This document shows, one piece after another, positions 14,201 through 23,798 of a stretch of 64,000 nucleotides of DNA; the stretch's first letter is position 1, and each line of letters starts with the position of its first letter. The notes below the pieces were generated by a model. That model made no database searches. It saw only the letters and a list, made by a program, of their open reading frames with translations, and was not told where the DNA came from. The translations under genes and the position numbers were made by a program. The stretch comes from Hormiphora californensis. Lineage: Eukaryota; Ctenophora; Tentaculata; Cydippida; Pleurobrachiidae. Where the stretch lies: contig CM035362.1 in NCBI GenBank assembly GCA_020137815.1, positions 3,904,476-3,968,475 of the forward strand, in the 5' to 3' direction.

Positions 14201-15239
14201 GGTTGGTTGGTATCTTCCTTGTCTCTGATTGGTTGGCCTGAATGAGATGCTATTGTTTGGCAATCCACCTCCACTAATTGGTACTTGTGTTGCGCCGGGT
14301 TGGACTGCTGCAGTTGAATAGAGGGAGGAACCAGACGGAGTTGGATAGCCATTGGATGGGATAATGATAAGCCCTGATGAACCTCCTTGGTTACCATTTG
14401 GGTTACCTTGGTTACCATTTCGGTTACCTTGGTTACCATTTCGGTTACCACGGCTCCAGTACCCATTTGGTTTGTTTCCTCCATTATCACTGCCCCCAAT
14501 ACTGATAACTCTACTTCCGATGGCATCCATTTTGCCTGCACTATCCAGATTATTGTCATTCAATCTAACACCTCCATCTATACCACCACCTCGACCATAT
14601 TTGCTTTGATTCCCAGTGTTTACACCTCGGTTACTATGGTTACCACCGAATCTTCCACCTCCATTTGCGTTCTGTCTGCTGTTACCATGGTAACCACTCG
14701 CATTCTGTCTGATGTTGCCATGGTAACCACCCGCATTCTGTCTGTTGTTACCATGGTAACCACCTGCATGCTGTCTGTTGTTACCATGGTAACCACCCGC
14801 ATTCTGTCTATTGTTACCATAGTTAACTGCTGAGCTGGAGCCATCAAAGCTCACCCACTCCTTATTCACTGGGTCATATGCTTTGGTTGGGTAATTTCCC
14901 TGAAGCATCGGATCTCTGTGCCTCATGTTGGGTTCACTTCCAAATAAGGCAACGTTTCACTTCCAAATAAGGAAATATAGTGCTCCAAATGTTCCAAAAG
15001 ATGTGATAAATATGCAAAGTTGCCTACAAATATGCAGCTAAACAACTCATAACAAGATCTCGAGATATTGAAATATCATTTTGAATTGTTAGGTTTACAC
15101 CGTTGCACTTCTATCTCTTTCATATTCCCTACCCCCTCTTTCTCTATCTCTCTATCTCTATCTATCTATCTCTATCTCTCTATCTCTCTTTCATATTCCC
15201 TACCCCCCTCTTTCTCTTTCTCTCTATCTCCCTAGCCTC

Positions 15240-15307
<68 letters not shown>

Positions 15308-18300
15308 TCTCTCTATCTTTGCACGAGTTATCGATCCACCAAGGTTCCCGATTTGTTCCAAAGTGATGTGCAAACGTAGCGTGGTAACCCGTTAAAATGC
15401 TCGATGGTATCTTATGGTTCAAATTTTTCCAAATTTAAAGAGAATCGACAGTTTCGAGTTCCCAAAAATGACCATATATGGTAATGACCATATATGGTGA
15501 TGATGTAAGTACCTGGAAGTTGGTGGGTTGCGGGGAGGTCATTGTCATGTTCATACCGCCCGCATACTGCCTGTATCCACCGGTATAACAGCAGTCACTC
15601 TCGGAGGAGGAGCTGCTGGAAGAGCTAGAGCTGAGGGGGAGGAGTTGTTAGATTAGAGATGAAGGGGAGGAGTTGTTAGATTAGTGCTGAGGGGGAGGAG
15701 TTGTTAGATTAGTGCTGAGGAGAGGAGTGGTTAGATTAGTGCTGAGGGGGAGGAGTTGTTAGATTAGTGCTGAGGGGGAGGAGTTGTTAGATTAGTGCTG
15801 AGAGGGAGGAGTTGTTAGATTAGTGCTGAAGGGGAGGAGTTGTTAGATTAGTGCTGAGGGGGAGGAGTGGTTAGATTAGTGCTAGAAGAGTTGTAGAAGA
15901 GTTGTTAGATTAGAGCTGAGGGGGAGGAGTTGTTAGATTAGAGCTGAGGGGGAGGAGTTGTTAGATTAGAGCTGAGAGGGAGGAGTTGTTAGATTAGAGC
16001 TGAGAGGGAGGAGTTGTTAGATTAGTGCTGAGGGGGAGGAGTTGTTAGATTAGTGCTGAGGGGGAGGAGTTGTTAGATTAGTGCTGAGGGGGAGGAGTTG
16101 TTAGATTAGTGCTGAGGGGGAGGAGTTGTTAGATTAGTGCTGAGGGGGAGGAGTTGTTGTTAGATTAGTGCTAGAAGAGTTGTAGAAGAGTTGTTAGATT
16201 AGTGCTGAGGGGGAGGAGTTGTTAGATTGGAGCTGAAGGGGAGGAGTTGTTAGATTAGTGCTGAGGAGAGGAGTTGTTAGATTAGTGCTGAGGGGGAGGA
16301 GTTGTTAGATTAGAGCTGAGAGGGAGGAGTTGTTAGATTAGTGCTGAGGGGGAGGAGTTGTTAGATTACAGCTAGAACTGAGGGAAAGAAGGTCCGATTA
16401 GAGCTGAGGGGAGTGAGGGAGGCTAGTTTAGAGCTGGAGCTGAAGGGGAGGAGTGGTTAGTGCTGAGAGGAGGGAATACGAGCTGATACTTGATAGGACT
16501 ACGATTAATCGGTTCAAAAAGTAACTAAAGACAACTTTTCTCATCTTTAAATAATGATTATTTACTCTTTTTCACACCTGCTGCTGGAGCTGCTTGAGGA
16601 ACTGCTTGAAGAAGAGCTGCTCACTTTCTTGCTCCTCTTCTTGCTCCTCTTCATCCTCATCATCCTACCACCGGGGCTGCACATTCGGTAGAAGGGGACG
16701 ACCTCGGGATCGTAGCTTCCACCTCCTCCACACATGTACCTGGATGGTACCACTTCTGGGTCGTATCCACACATCATCACTGGAAGGAGAGAGAGAGGGG
16801 GGGGGGGTTAGGACTCCTAATAGGAGGGGTGGAGGATAACTTAGGAGAGCTAGAGGGTTAGGGGTGGAGGAGAGAGTTAGAGCGATAGGACTCCTAATTA
16901 TAGTAATAGGAGGGGAGATGGTAAGTTAGGAGGGCTAGAGGGTTAGGAGGGTAGATGGAGTTGTTACCATGGTTACCATTTGTGTTATGGATCCCACAAC
17001 TTACCTCGAGAGCTGCATCTCCTAGATCGCCTCTTCTTCCGCTTCTTCTTCTCAGGGGCCCCGTTGTCAGTGGTTGTAATCACAACAGTAGCTTCTGGAG
17101 ATGGAGAGCGTTGGTAAAAATTAGATCAGTATCACAGAGACCAATAATTTATTGAAATGGCCAGAACATTTGTGATAAAGATGGTGACACTATAGGTCAG
17201 TGATATAATAATTTATGTACTATGTAATTGTCTCTGTTGAATTATAAAGTATAGGGGTCTATCTATCTACAGATAGAAGTGTAGGGGTACGTGGCAGGAA
17301 CCGACCGAATCAGGAAATACTGGTCCCTGGCCCTGATTGGCTGATAACCAGTCACGTGACCTAAATAACGAGTTCTGATTGGCTGTTTACTTAATTCGGT
17401 CGGTTCCTGGTACGTGGCCGATTTGCAGGTGTAGCAGGTGTTGCAGATTAGTGGTCTAAAATACGAAATATCTGCTTCAATAATATTTCCCTGTAGGGCC
17501 ATTATATAATAATGTTTCGATCTGTTACTTCATCCTGTTTGTATAGTGGTAACACACTCGCTTCTCATGCACAAAAGTCCCGGGTTCGAATCTCGATTCG
17601 GAGTTGCTTAGAAACGATGAAAAGCACCCAGTGATTGGGAGATACCTATACCCTTTTAGATTTTGACAAGAACCGACCGAAACAAGTAAACAGCCAATCG
17701 TCACGTGACGGGTTATCAGCCAATCAGGGACCAGTATTTCCTGATTCGGTCAGTTCCTAGTTTTTGACATGCTATATCGGTTGCTGCAAGCCCAAATCTC
17801 AGCGATATATCCCTCTATTCTACCGTGTGGGGCATAAAAAAGGTCGCACTAACCCCCTGATCCTCCTCCTTAGACTAGCATAGTTTCAGGTTTTAGGTAG
17901 AAGGAGCTGAGAAGATATCCCAGCTCTATGTTGATTGTATATTATATGTGTTGTAGGATGCTTATTGTATTGGGGAAATGAGCCATTCGAATTAAATTCA
18001 ACTGTGGTGGCAATGCCACAGCCCCAAAAGTCACCGTGTTTTCTTGAAAATATGAAAAGGCTGACACATACCATGTCAAACTCAAAAATACATATCCCAT
18101 ATATGTTTCCAAACATTCAACAGTCTCGAAAGGGATTTTTGTAGCTTTGCAGCTAGTCGTCTAGGGTAAGTGGTCTTAGCTTGGTGGATGAACATTATAT
18201 TTCCCTCAATACTCATTTTATATTCAATTATATATATCATGAATATCACTTAGTAGTTATCTATCTCTCTCGCTACCTCCATAATAACTCTCTCTCAAGA

Positions 18301-20439
18301 GTGTTTGTCAATTTTCCTCCTTGAGCACATACAGCTGTAGCTGTAGCTCAGTAGTAGACCCTCTCTAGCTGTAGTGCCAATCATGCAAGGGTACTAACTC
18401 CCTCCACAGCAGCTACTGCTACACTCGTGTGTAGTTTAGTTTAGTTTATGTGGCCTTGAACTTATTTGCAAAATTTAAATTTGTCTCATTTTCTGGCAAA
18501 CTGAATTGCGTTGTGTTTTTTATTTTGTATTTTAAACACAACTCTTACCGGGTGAGGGGGATCGTGTCTTGGTAATAACGACCTCAGGCTCGGCAGGTTC
18601 AGACTGGGTAACAGTCACAATCTCAGTAGATCCACCCATATCCATGGTCTGTTGTCCACCTTCCATAACTAGCTCAACAGTTGATTCAAGGGGTTGCTCG
18701 ATGGGTGATGGGCTGCGTCTTGTCTCACGTTCCACACTGCGTTCAGTCCTGGACTGGGGTCTGCCTCCACCGGTGGTGGTGGTAGTGGTGACAATTTCCT
18801 AGGGTGGGGAGAGGGGTGTTAGGGAGAGATTGGAGGTGGGGAGAGGGGTGTTAGTGGTGACAGTTTCCTGGGGGTGGGGAGAGGGTGTTAGGGAGAGATT
18901 GGGGTGGGGAGAGGGGTGTTAGTGGTGACAATTTCCTGGGGGTGGGGAGAGGGTGTTAGGGAGAGATTGGGGGTGGGGAGAGGGGTGTTAGGGAGAGATT
19001 GGGGGTGGGGAGAGGGGTGTTAGGGAGAGATTGGGGGTGGGGAGAGGGGTGTTGGGGAGAGATTTGGGGTGGGGAGAGGGGTGTTAGCATGGTGACAATT
19101 TCCTGGGGGGTGGGGAGAGGGTGTTAGGGAGAGATTGGGGGTGAGGAGAGGGTGTTAGCATGGTGACAATTTTCTGGGGGTGGGGAGAGGGTGTTAGCAT
19201 GGTGACAATTTTCTGGGGGTGGGAAGAGGGTGTTAGCATGGTGACAATTTTCTGGGGGTGGGAAGAGGGTGTTAGCATGGTGGCAATTTCCTGAGGGTGA
19301 GAGGAGAGGGTGTTGGGGAGAGATTGGGGGTGGGGAGAGGGGTGTTAGGGAGAGATTGGGGTGGGGAGAGGGGTGTTAGGGAGAGATTGGGGGTGGGGAG
19401 AGGGGTGTTAGGGAGAGATTGGGGGTGGGGAGAGGTTGTTAGGGAGAGATTGGGGGTGGGGAGAGGGTGTTAGGGAGAGATTGGGGGTGGGGAGAGGGGT
19501 GTTAGCATGGTGACAATTTCCTGGGGGGTGGGGAGAGGGTGTTAGGGAGAGATTGGGGTCTGCCTCCACCGGTGGTGGTGGTGGTGGTGACAATTTCCTG
19601 GGGGTGAGAGGAGAGGGTGTTAGGGAGAGATTGGGATGGGGAGAGGGGTGTTAGTGGTGACAATTTCCTGGGGGTGGGGAGAGGGTGTTAGGGAGAGATT
19701 GGGGGTGGGGAGAGGGGTGTTAGGGAGAGATTGGGGTGAGAGTAGAGGGTGTTAGGGAGAGATTGGGGGTGGGGAGAGGGGTGTTGGGGAGAGATTTGGG
19801 GTGGGGAGAGGGTGTTAGGGAGAGATTGGGGTGGGGAGAGGGGTGTTAGCATGGTGACAATTTCCTGGGGGGTGGGGAGAGGGTGTTAGGGAGAGATTGG
19901 GGGTGAGGAGAGGGTGTTAGCATGGTGACAATTTTCTGGGGGTGGGGAGAGGGTGTTAGCATGGTGACAATTTTCTGGGGGTGGGGAGAGGGTGTTAGCA
20001 TGGTGACAATTTTCTGGGGGTGGGAAGAGGGTGTTAGCATGGTGACAATTTTCTGGGGGTGGGAAGAGGGTGTTAGCATGGTGGCAATTTCCTGAGGGTG
20101 AGAGGAGAGGGTGTTGGGGAGAGATTGGGGGTGGGGAGAGGGGTGTTAGGGAGAGATTGGGGTGGGGAGAGGGGTGTTAGGGAGATATTGGGGGTGGGGA
20201 GAGGGGTGTTAGGGAGAGATTGGGGGTGGGGAGAGGGTGTTAGGGAGAGATTGGGTGTGGGGAGAGGGTGTTAGGGAGAGATTGGGGGTGGGGAGAGGGG
20301 TGTTAGGGAGAGATTGGGGGTGGGGAGAGGGGTGTTAGGGAGAGATTGGGGGTGAGGATAGGGTGGGACTGTACTCAAAATGTTTACAAAGTGTCTCTAT
20401 ATGATCACCCCTCTCTCTTTCATTGTCTCTTTCTCTCTC

Positions 20440-20490
<51 letters not shown>

Positions 20491-23400
20491 ATTGACGTCG
20501 TCTATTATAGCATAAGAGTGCAGCATGCAGAATAGAAACACAGCATCTTTATTCGAAACGCAAACATCCCACACAGAACGTAGTGCCACTTTCACACACT
20601 GTGTATTATATAGCCCGGAATTGTCCTCATCCCAGCGGCTCCATGGCTTAGTTGGTTAAAGCGCCTGTCTAGTAAACAGGAGATCCCGAGTTCGAATCTC
20701 GGTGGAGCCTTTTGGTTAAATTTTTGACGAGCCTCGAAAATTAGTGAACAATGAACTTTTTCTCTTTTACACTGACACCTAATTTTACTCCTAATTATCC
20801 CTTATTTTATACTTTTCTACATTAGGGAACAACTATAATAGACTTGAATACCCCGAATAGCAGCTATCCGGGATATCCCTCTCTGGTAGTCCAGTGGTAC
20901 CTGATCTATCTCAAAACAGAGTCGGCCAATCTTGACTTCTAGAATACAATGTAAACTGAAGAGGAAGTTCTCAATTATAAGTAGGCCAGATAATTCAATC
21001 TGAGTCGGGTCGTGTGCACGCGGTGATTTCAAAGCAAGTATAAAATCTCCGCAAATGCGGATTTGTCAGCGCCTTCTTGGCTCAGTTGGTTAGAGCGTCA
21101 GTCTCATAATCTGAAGGTCGTGAGTTCGAGCCTCACAGAGGGCAGTAATTTTGGTAAACTTTTTAATTTCCCATTTTAATTTCCCTGAATTGGGCATGTA
21201 ATTACATATTCGACTTTGATGCACTACTAATTTATAAATATCAAATTTACTCGAGACTTTATCTCAGAAGGCAAAAGAAAGGGCTAATAAAATTCAAACT
21301 ACAGAACTAGGAGTGTGTTTCCGTGTTCCGAGACAGCGCCTTCTTGGCTCAGTTGGTTAGAGCGTCAGTCTCATAATCTGAAGGTCGTGAGTTCGAGCCT
21401 CACAGAGGGCAGTAATTTTGGTAAACTTTTTAATTTCCAATTTTAATTTTTCATTTTTGGGAAAACTTCTAATTTTTCAGTTTTTGTTTCGATCATTTGT
21501 GTTTTTGTTTTTGTGTCATTTTTCCATGGTAAACTAACAATTTCAACATCAAAATATTACTTTATTTTAGCGCCTCGACTTCCTCACCCTGCTATATAAA
21601 CCCCCGGAAATGCGGCCATCCTACGGCCACCGTAGCTCAGTGGCAGAGCACTGCTCTCGTAAAGCAGGGGTCGCGAGTTCGAACCTCGTCGGTGGCTTGT
21701 TATTTTGGGGGAATTTAGTTTTGGAGATTTAGTTTTGGAGTCGGTGGCTTGTAATTTTGGGGAAATTTAGTTTTGGAGTCGGTGGCTTGTTATTTTGGGG
21801 AAATTTAGTAATTTAGTTTTGGAGAAGTTTTGTTTTGGAGTCGGTGGCTTGTAATTTTGGGGAAATTTAGTAATTTTTTTTGGAGAAGTTTTGTTTTGGA
21901 GTCGGTGGCTTGTTATTTTGGGGGAATTTAGTTTTGGAGTCGGTGGCTTGTTATTTTGGGGCATTTTACAGTTTCGGACACTGCCGAGGGCAATAGAAGG
22001 GTACACTTTGTAGTTAAGAAGGAAACCACGTGTCATAGTGCTTTTCTGTTGTTATGTTCTAACCCTCCTTTACAGGAGGGTCGAGCAAGGCAAAAGCTGT
22101 GCTTTTCTGGTGTTGTGTGGGTGGTGGGAAGGAGAGTGGTGTTCCATGTTGGTGTACTAGAACTATCATATAAAGGTTCCATGGTGCTGTGTTTTGGTGC
22201 AGATCGTTTTGTATTAAGGGTACACCTGGCGTTTTTCATCATCGAGTGCCCAACCAAATGACTTCACCAGGGTTTAGGTCATACAAAATGGACCTCAAAT
22301 ATGCAATTTTAGCCCTAAAGTCGAATTCATATTTTTGCTACAGCCTATTTTCAAAGTGGCGTTTTTTCAATTTTTGTTGGAATTTTTAACCTCAGGACCA
22401 CTTTTTTTGAGATAGAAACATTAAATTCTTGAAATTTGAAGAGAATATAAAGGTGAATAAGCCCAAAGAAGGATTTTTGAAATGGAGCTTATTTCTGGCC
22501 ATGAGAAGGGTTTACTTTTTTGCTTCTTTGACACGCTGGCTGAGAATGTTCCCATGCTTCATTAGAGATGAAAATCTGGAAATAGTTGCTCAAAACGATT
22601 ATCTATGTGGCCCAAAAATTTTGGAACTTTCCCGCCAAAGATGTGGTGTACAGAGCTTGTTTTGTGAAACCCGTCTTTTTGAAAAAGAGAGGAATTCCCT
22701 GTATCTCCAAAACGGATGATCGTAGAGACCTGGGACCAAGCTTAATCGATTCAGAAGGTCCGATTTTGGGGGGGTCTTCTGAGAGACATTTTGCTCCTAC
22801 TCCAACCGTTTTTGCTGTAATTGCGAAAAAGGTATCAGCAAGTAAGGGGGAAATCAGCCCGAAGCAGGCTACTGGAATAGAGTTGTTCCCCCTTTTCATA
22901 GAATTGGTTTTTTGCAATTACAGCAAAAACGGTTGGAGTAGGAGCAAAATGTCTCTCAGAAGACCCCCCCAAAATCGGACCTTCTGAATCGATTAAGTTT
23001 GGTCCCAGGTCTCTACGATCATCCGTTTTGGAGATACAGGGAATTCCTCTCTTTTTCAAAAAGACGGGTTTCACAAAACAAGCTCTGTACACCACATCTT
23101 TGGCGGGAAAGTTCCAAAATTTTTGGGCCACATAGATAATCGTTTTGAGCAACTATTTCCAGATTTTCATCTCTAATGAAGCATGGGAAAATTCTCAGCC
23201 AGCGTGTCAAAGAAGCAAAAAAGTAAACCCTTCTCATGGCCAGAAATAAGCTCCATTTCAAAAATCCTTCTTTGGGCTTATTCACCTTTATATTCTCTTC
23301 AAATTCCAAGAATTTAATGTTTCTATCTCAAAAAAAGTGGTCCTGAGGTTAAAAATTCCAACAAAAATTGAAAAAACGCCACTTTGAAAATAGGCTGTAG

Positions 23401-23798
23401 CAAAAATATGAATTCGACTTTAGGGCTAAAATTGCATATTTGAGGTCCATTTTGTATGACCTAAACCCTGGTGAAGTCATTTGGTTGGGCACTCGATGAT
23501 GAAAAACGCCAGGTGTACCCTTAAAAGTTTCTCTCTCTCTCACCTCTTCCACACATACGCTCCTTTTCTCTCAACCATCCTCGCGACCTCGCACTCTCTT
23601 GAGTCGCTTGACACTGTTTCCGTGCTTCGCATTTTAGAATAAAAATGTATGAACAATTCAAGCACTCTCTTCTCCTGTCTGGCGCCGCGACCCATCTGAG
23701 CGCACTGTCAAATGGGGTATGGCGCCGCCATACAGCTCTTCTCTTACCTCGATTATTTCCTCTACAATTTCTTCCTCGTATTCATCGGAAGATCCCAT
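1832..23798 (-). CDS. Giant Ser/Pro/Lys-rich disordered protein, ~22 exons, family not recognised
   Basis: Read right to left, exons lie at 23798-23748 (ATG), 18798-18549, 17094-17005, 16779-16578, 15630-15513, 14899-13910, 13391-13284, 13142-13033, 12939-12840, 12374-12135, 11824-11726, 11638-11484, 11232-11107, 11008-10173, 9837-9691, 9459-9357, 9236-9118, 9035-8887, 8783-8629, 8379-8311, 8037-2705 and 2202-1832. Phases agree at almost every junction. The protein, about 3,300 aa, starts MGSSDEYEEEIVEEIIE. It has acidic EEIVEE/EEVVEETVVTTT blocks, KKPKKPKKK stretches, long Ser runs, PAPAPA runs, SPSP motifs, KxSKIDTG repeats, nine TPGPKAPTTVAK repeats and a Gly/Ser tail. No catalytic or membrane segment is visible. 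One small Cys pair (SEPICTRCLRE) lies in exon 9837-9691. Three exons each lack one base relative to the expected frame. A cytoskeletal or scaffold role is a guess from composition only. Confidence 0.7.
2309..2356. repeat. GGCGCC-ended short repeat (copy 2)
   Basis: CTGGCGCCGCCGACCCCATC ... ATGGGGTATGGGCGCCGCCAT. Same family as copies near 165, 23676 and 43169; sits in the last intron of the giant gene. Confidence 0.6.
2705..8037 (-). CDS. Main exon of the giant disordered-protein gene (~1,780 codons)
   Basis: A 4.4-kb open frame continues, after a frame change near 3617-3660, into a second frame to about 2705. The change can be read as a 44-nt intron (donor GTAAAACC at 3660, acceptor TTAATCAG ending 3617) or as one missing base. 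Both restore ...NINSRQIAKIKSTAKSKIDTG, a clear repeat of an earlier NVNSRNISAIKTKAKSKID segment. The N-terminal part has two copies of TPAHSVLTV(I/L)P and a poly-Lys tract (KKKKKKGKKKKK). The middle is rich in SPxR and TSxSP motifs. A 36-bp coding minisatellite at about 4100-4390 gives TPGPKAPTTVAK repeats, and an 18-bp one at 2925-3020 gives VLGESE repeats. The donor at 2705 (G|GTAAAC) is inferred from phase with the terminal exon. Confidence 0.7.
8102..8210. mobile_element. hAT-like MITE, CCAAT/E-box family, copy 1
   Basis: Ends CAGGAACCGACCGAA and TCCGGTCGGTTCCTG form the terminal inverted repeat. A perfect 8-bp duplication GTTTAGAG flanks it (8094-8101, 8211-8218). The core is ATTGGCTGATAACCAGTCACGTGAC followed by ATTGG on the other side, giving two CCAAT boxes around CACGTG. 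In an intron of the giant gene. Confidence 0.9.
10173..11008 (-). CDS. Arg/Ser-rich exon of the giant gene with internal frame change
   Basis: Acceptor CTCCAG|TTC at 11008 and donor AAG|GTTATA at 10173. It starts FSSNHMGRFNTTTPPSPNW. Two related segments, RIQSVSMSRPSSRRRRTSSG and RIQSVSMSPTRPYRGRVKSSG, lie in frames offset by one missing base near 10843. The rest has YIGGRGGTTSG and two SPxRNKSWRKG repeats, then GFIKK. Length 836 is one short of the multiple of three required by both splice phases. Confidence 0.6.
12091..12133. mobile_element. Truncated CCAAT/E-box MITE, copy 2, abutting a splice donor
   Basis: GGGACCAGTCACGTGACC then TAAATAACGAGTTCTGATTGG and TTGTTTTAC: the right half of the MITE without its outer end. 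On the minus strand its GTAAAACAACCAATCAG forms the 5' splice site of the exon ending at 12135. Confidence 0.8.
12840..13391 (-). CDS. Three short Lys/Pro/Ala exons of the giant gene
   Basis: Exons 13391-13284 (VVAPQMVQGIQGLNLAPAPA..., IRRIIKK), 13142-13033 (KKPKKPKKKRPAPVPVSSS...MTTDD) and 12939-12840 (SEPNQDAPDFKEPLSGRAL ... VIVHYVEQK). All have consensus acceptors (CCCCAG, TTTCAG) and donors (GTAAAC, GTGGGA, GTAATT) with matching phase. The intron between the last two contains three GGTTACCATGGTTAC palindromes. Confidence 0.7.
13910..14899 (-). CDS. Gly/Asn/Gln-rich repetitive exon (330 codons), probably of the giant gene
   Basis: An open frame runs from MRHRDPM (14926) to a stop at 13892. 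Inside it, acceptor CTTCAG|GGA at 14899 and donor CCG|GTACGC at 13910 enclose exactly 990 nt. That is phase 0 on both sides, as required by the neighbouring exons (…PTNFQ| and |VVAPQ). It codes GNYPTKAYDPVNKEWVSFDG, then five or six GGYHGNNRQ(N/H)A repeats, NGNQGN repeats and YQPTNQ(R/K)xQ repeats, and ends with an acidic Asp/Asn tail. The acceptor lacks a strong pyrimidine tract, so an independent single-exon gene is the alternative. The YHGN codons are copies of the dispersed TTACCATGGTAAC palindrome. Confidence 0.55.
15239..15330. repeat. (CT)n microsatellite
   Basis: Long CT dinucleotide run preceded by imperfect TCTATCTC tracts from 15140; the reading frames across it are artefacts of the repeat. 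Confidence 0.95.
15640..16480. repeat. Minisatellite, ~28-bp unit
   Basis: Roughly 25-30 tandem copies of GTGCTGAGGGGGAGGAGTTG plus TTAGATTA, with G/A variants, in the intron between exons 16578 and 15630 of the giant gene. The unit begins next to the exon acceptor (AGAGCTGAGGGGGAGG), so it may have arisen from the acceptor's pyrimidine tract on the opposite strand. Confidence 0.9.
17295..17409. mobile_element. hAT-like MITE, CCAAT/E-box family, copy 3
   Basis: CAGGAACCGACC...GGTCGGTTCCTG with perfect 8-bp duplication GTACGTGG (17287-17294 and 17410-17417). It has a small internal CCTGGC duplication. Confidence 0.9.
17535..17860 (+). mobile_element. tRNA-derived SINE-like element, interrupted by a MITE
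   Basis: Box A-like TATAGTGGTAACACACTCG and box B-like CGGGTTCGAATCTCG spaced as in a tRNA, followed by non-tRNA sequence. A CCAAT/E-box MITE (17668-17760) splits the body, flanked by ATTTTGAC and TTTTTGAC. The 3' end is not clear. Confidence 0.5.
17668..17760. mobile_element. hAT-like MITE, CCAAT/E-box family, copy 4
   Basis: AAGAACCGACCGAAACAAG ... TTCGGTCAGTTCCTAG, reverse orientation, 7/8-match target duplication. Central CACGTG with flanking CCAATC boxes is retained. Nested in the SINE-like element, hence younger than it. Confidence 0.8.
18549..18798 (-). CDS. Second coding exon of the giant gene
   Basis: Acceptor CCACCCTAG|GAAATTGTC and donor CCCG|GTAAGAG. Codes EIVTTTTTTGGGRPQSRTER..., RSPSPIEQPLESTVELVMEG and EPEVVITKTRSPSP. 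It joins in frame to MGSSDEYEEEIVEEIIE upstream and EATVVITTTDNG downstream. Confidence 0.75.
18800..20360. repeat. Large minisatellite carrying copies of an exon acceptor
   Basis: Units of GGGGTGGGGAGAGGGGTGTT and AGGGAGAGATTG, interspersed with about 16 copies of GTGGTGACAATTTCCTGGGG and variants. The latter equals the start of the adjacent exon (18790-18798) plus its 3' splice site. Around 19557-19600 the copy extends into the exon (GTCTGCCTCCACCGGTGG). Confidence 0.9.
20437..20490. repeat. (CT)n microsatellite
   Basis: CT run between the minisatellite and the tRNA cluster. Confidence 0.9.
20637..20710 (+). tRNA. tRNA-Thr (AGT)
   Basis: Acceptor GGCTCCA pairs with TGGAGCC. D arm GGCTTAGTTGGTTAAAGC, anticodon stem-loop CCTGT-CTAGTAA-ACAGG with anticodon AGT, and T arm CCGAG-TTCGAAT-CTCGG. 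No intron. CCA is not encoded, as expected in a nucleus. Confidence 0.95.
21071..21144 (+). tRNA. tRNA-Met (CAT), elongator type, copy 1
   Basis: GCCTTCT acceptor with AGAGGGC (one G-T pair). Anticodon loop CTCATAA between TCAGT and TCTGA; T arm GTGAG-TTCGAGC-CTCAC. The body matches animal elongator Met tRNA (GTCAGTCTCATAATCTGAAG). Confidence 0.95.
21338..21411 (+). tRNA. tRNA-Met (CAT), elongator type, copy 2
   Basis: Identical to the copy at 21071 through the whole gene. The same short downstream flank (GTAATTTTGGTAAACTTTTT) shows a local duplication. Confidence 0.95.
21626..21697 (+). tRNA. tRNA-Thr (CGT)
   Basis: GCCACCG pairs with CGGTGGC; anticodon loop CTCGTAA (CGT) between CTGCT and AGCAG; T arm GCGAG-TTCGAAC-CTCGT. 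Followed directly by a minisatellite that repeats its last bases. Confidence 0.93.
21688..21960. repeat. Minisatellite seeded by the tRNA-Thr 3' end
   Basis: About six units of TCGGTGGCTTGTTATTTTGG followed by GGAAATTTAGTTTTGGAG. The first 8-9 bases of each unit equal the 3' acceptor end of the tRNA at 21626-21697. Confidence 0.85.
22218..23520. mobile_element. piggyBac-like foldback element flanked by TTAA
   Basis: GGGTACACCTGGCG...CGCCAGGTGTACCC, each end abutting TTAA (22214-22217, 23521-23524), the piggyBac target signature. Two arms of about 610 bp are near-identical inverted copies around an ~85-bp spacer at 22826-22911. The same roughly 96-codon open frame (…SLTRWLR(M/I)FPCFIRDENL…) is present in both arms, in mirror image. 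No transposase is visible. Confidence 0.85.
23676..23736. repeat. GGCGCC-ended short repeat (copy 3)
   Basis: CCTGTCTGGCGCCGCGACCC ... AAATGGGGTATGGCGCCGCC; just 3' of the first exon donor of the giant gene. Confidence 0.6.
23748..23798 (-). CDS. First coding exon of the giant gene
   Basis: ATG GGA TCT TCC..., coding MGSSDEYEEEIVEEIIE and ending at donor GAG|GTAAGAG. An upstream TAG at the exon edge supports this ATG. Phase 0 with exon 18798. Confidence 0.7.

Noticed and set aside
19084-20079. Minus-strand frames of MLTPSSHPQKIVT repeats
   Set aside because: Products of the minisatellite; no flanking exon phase supports coding.
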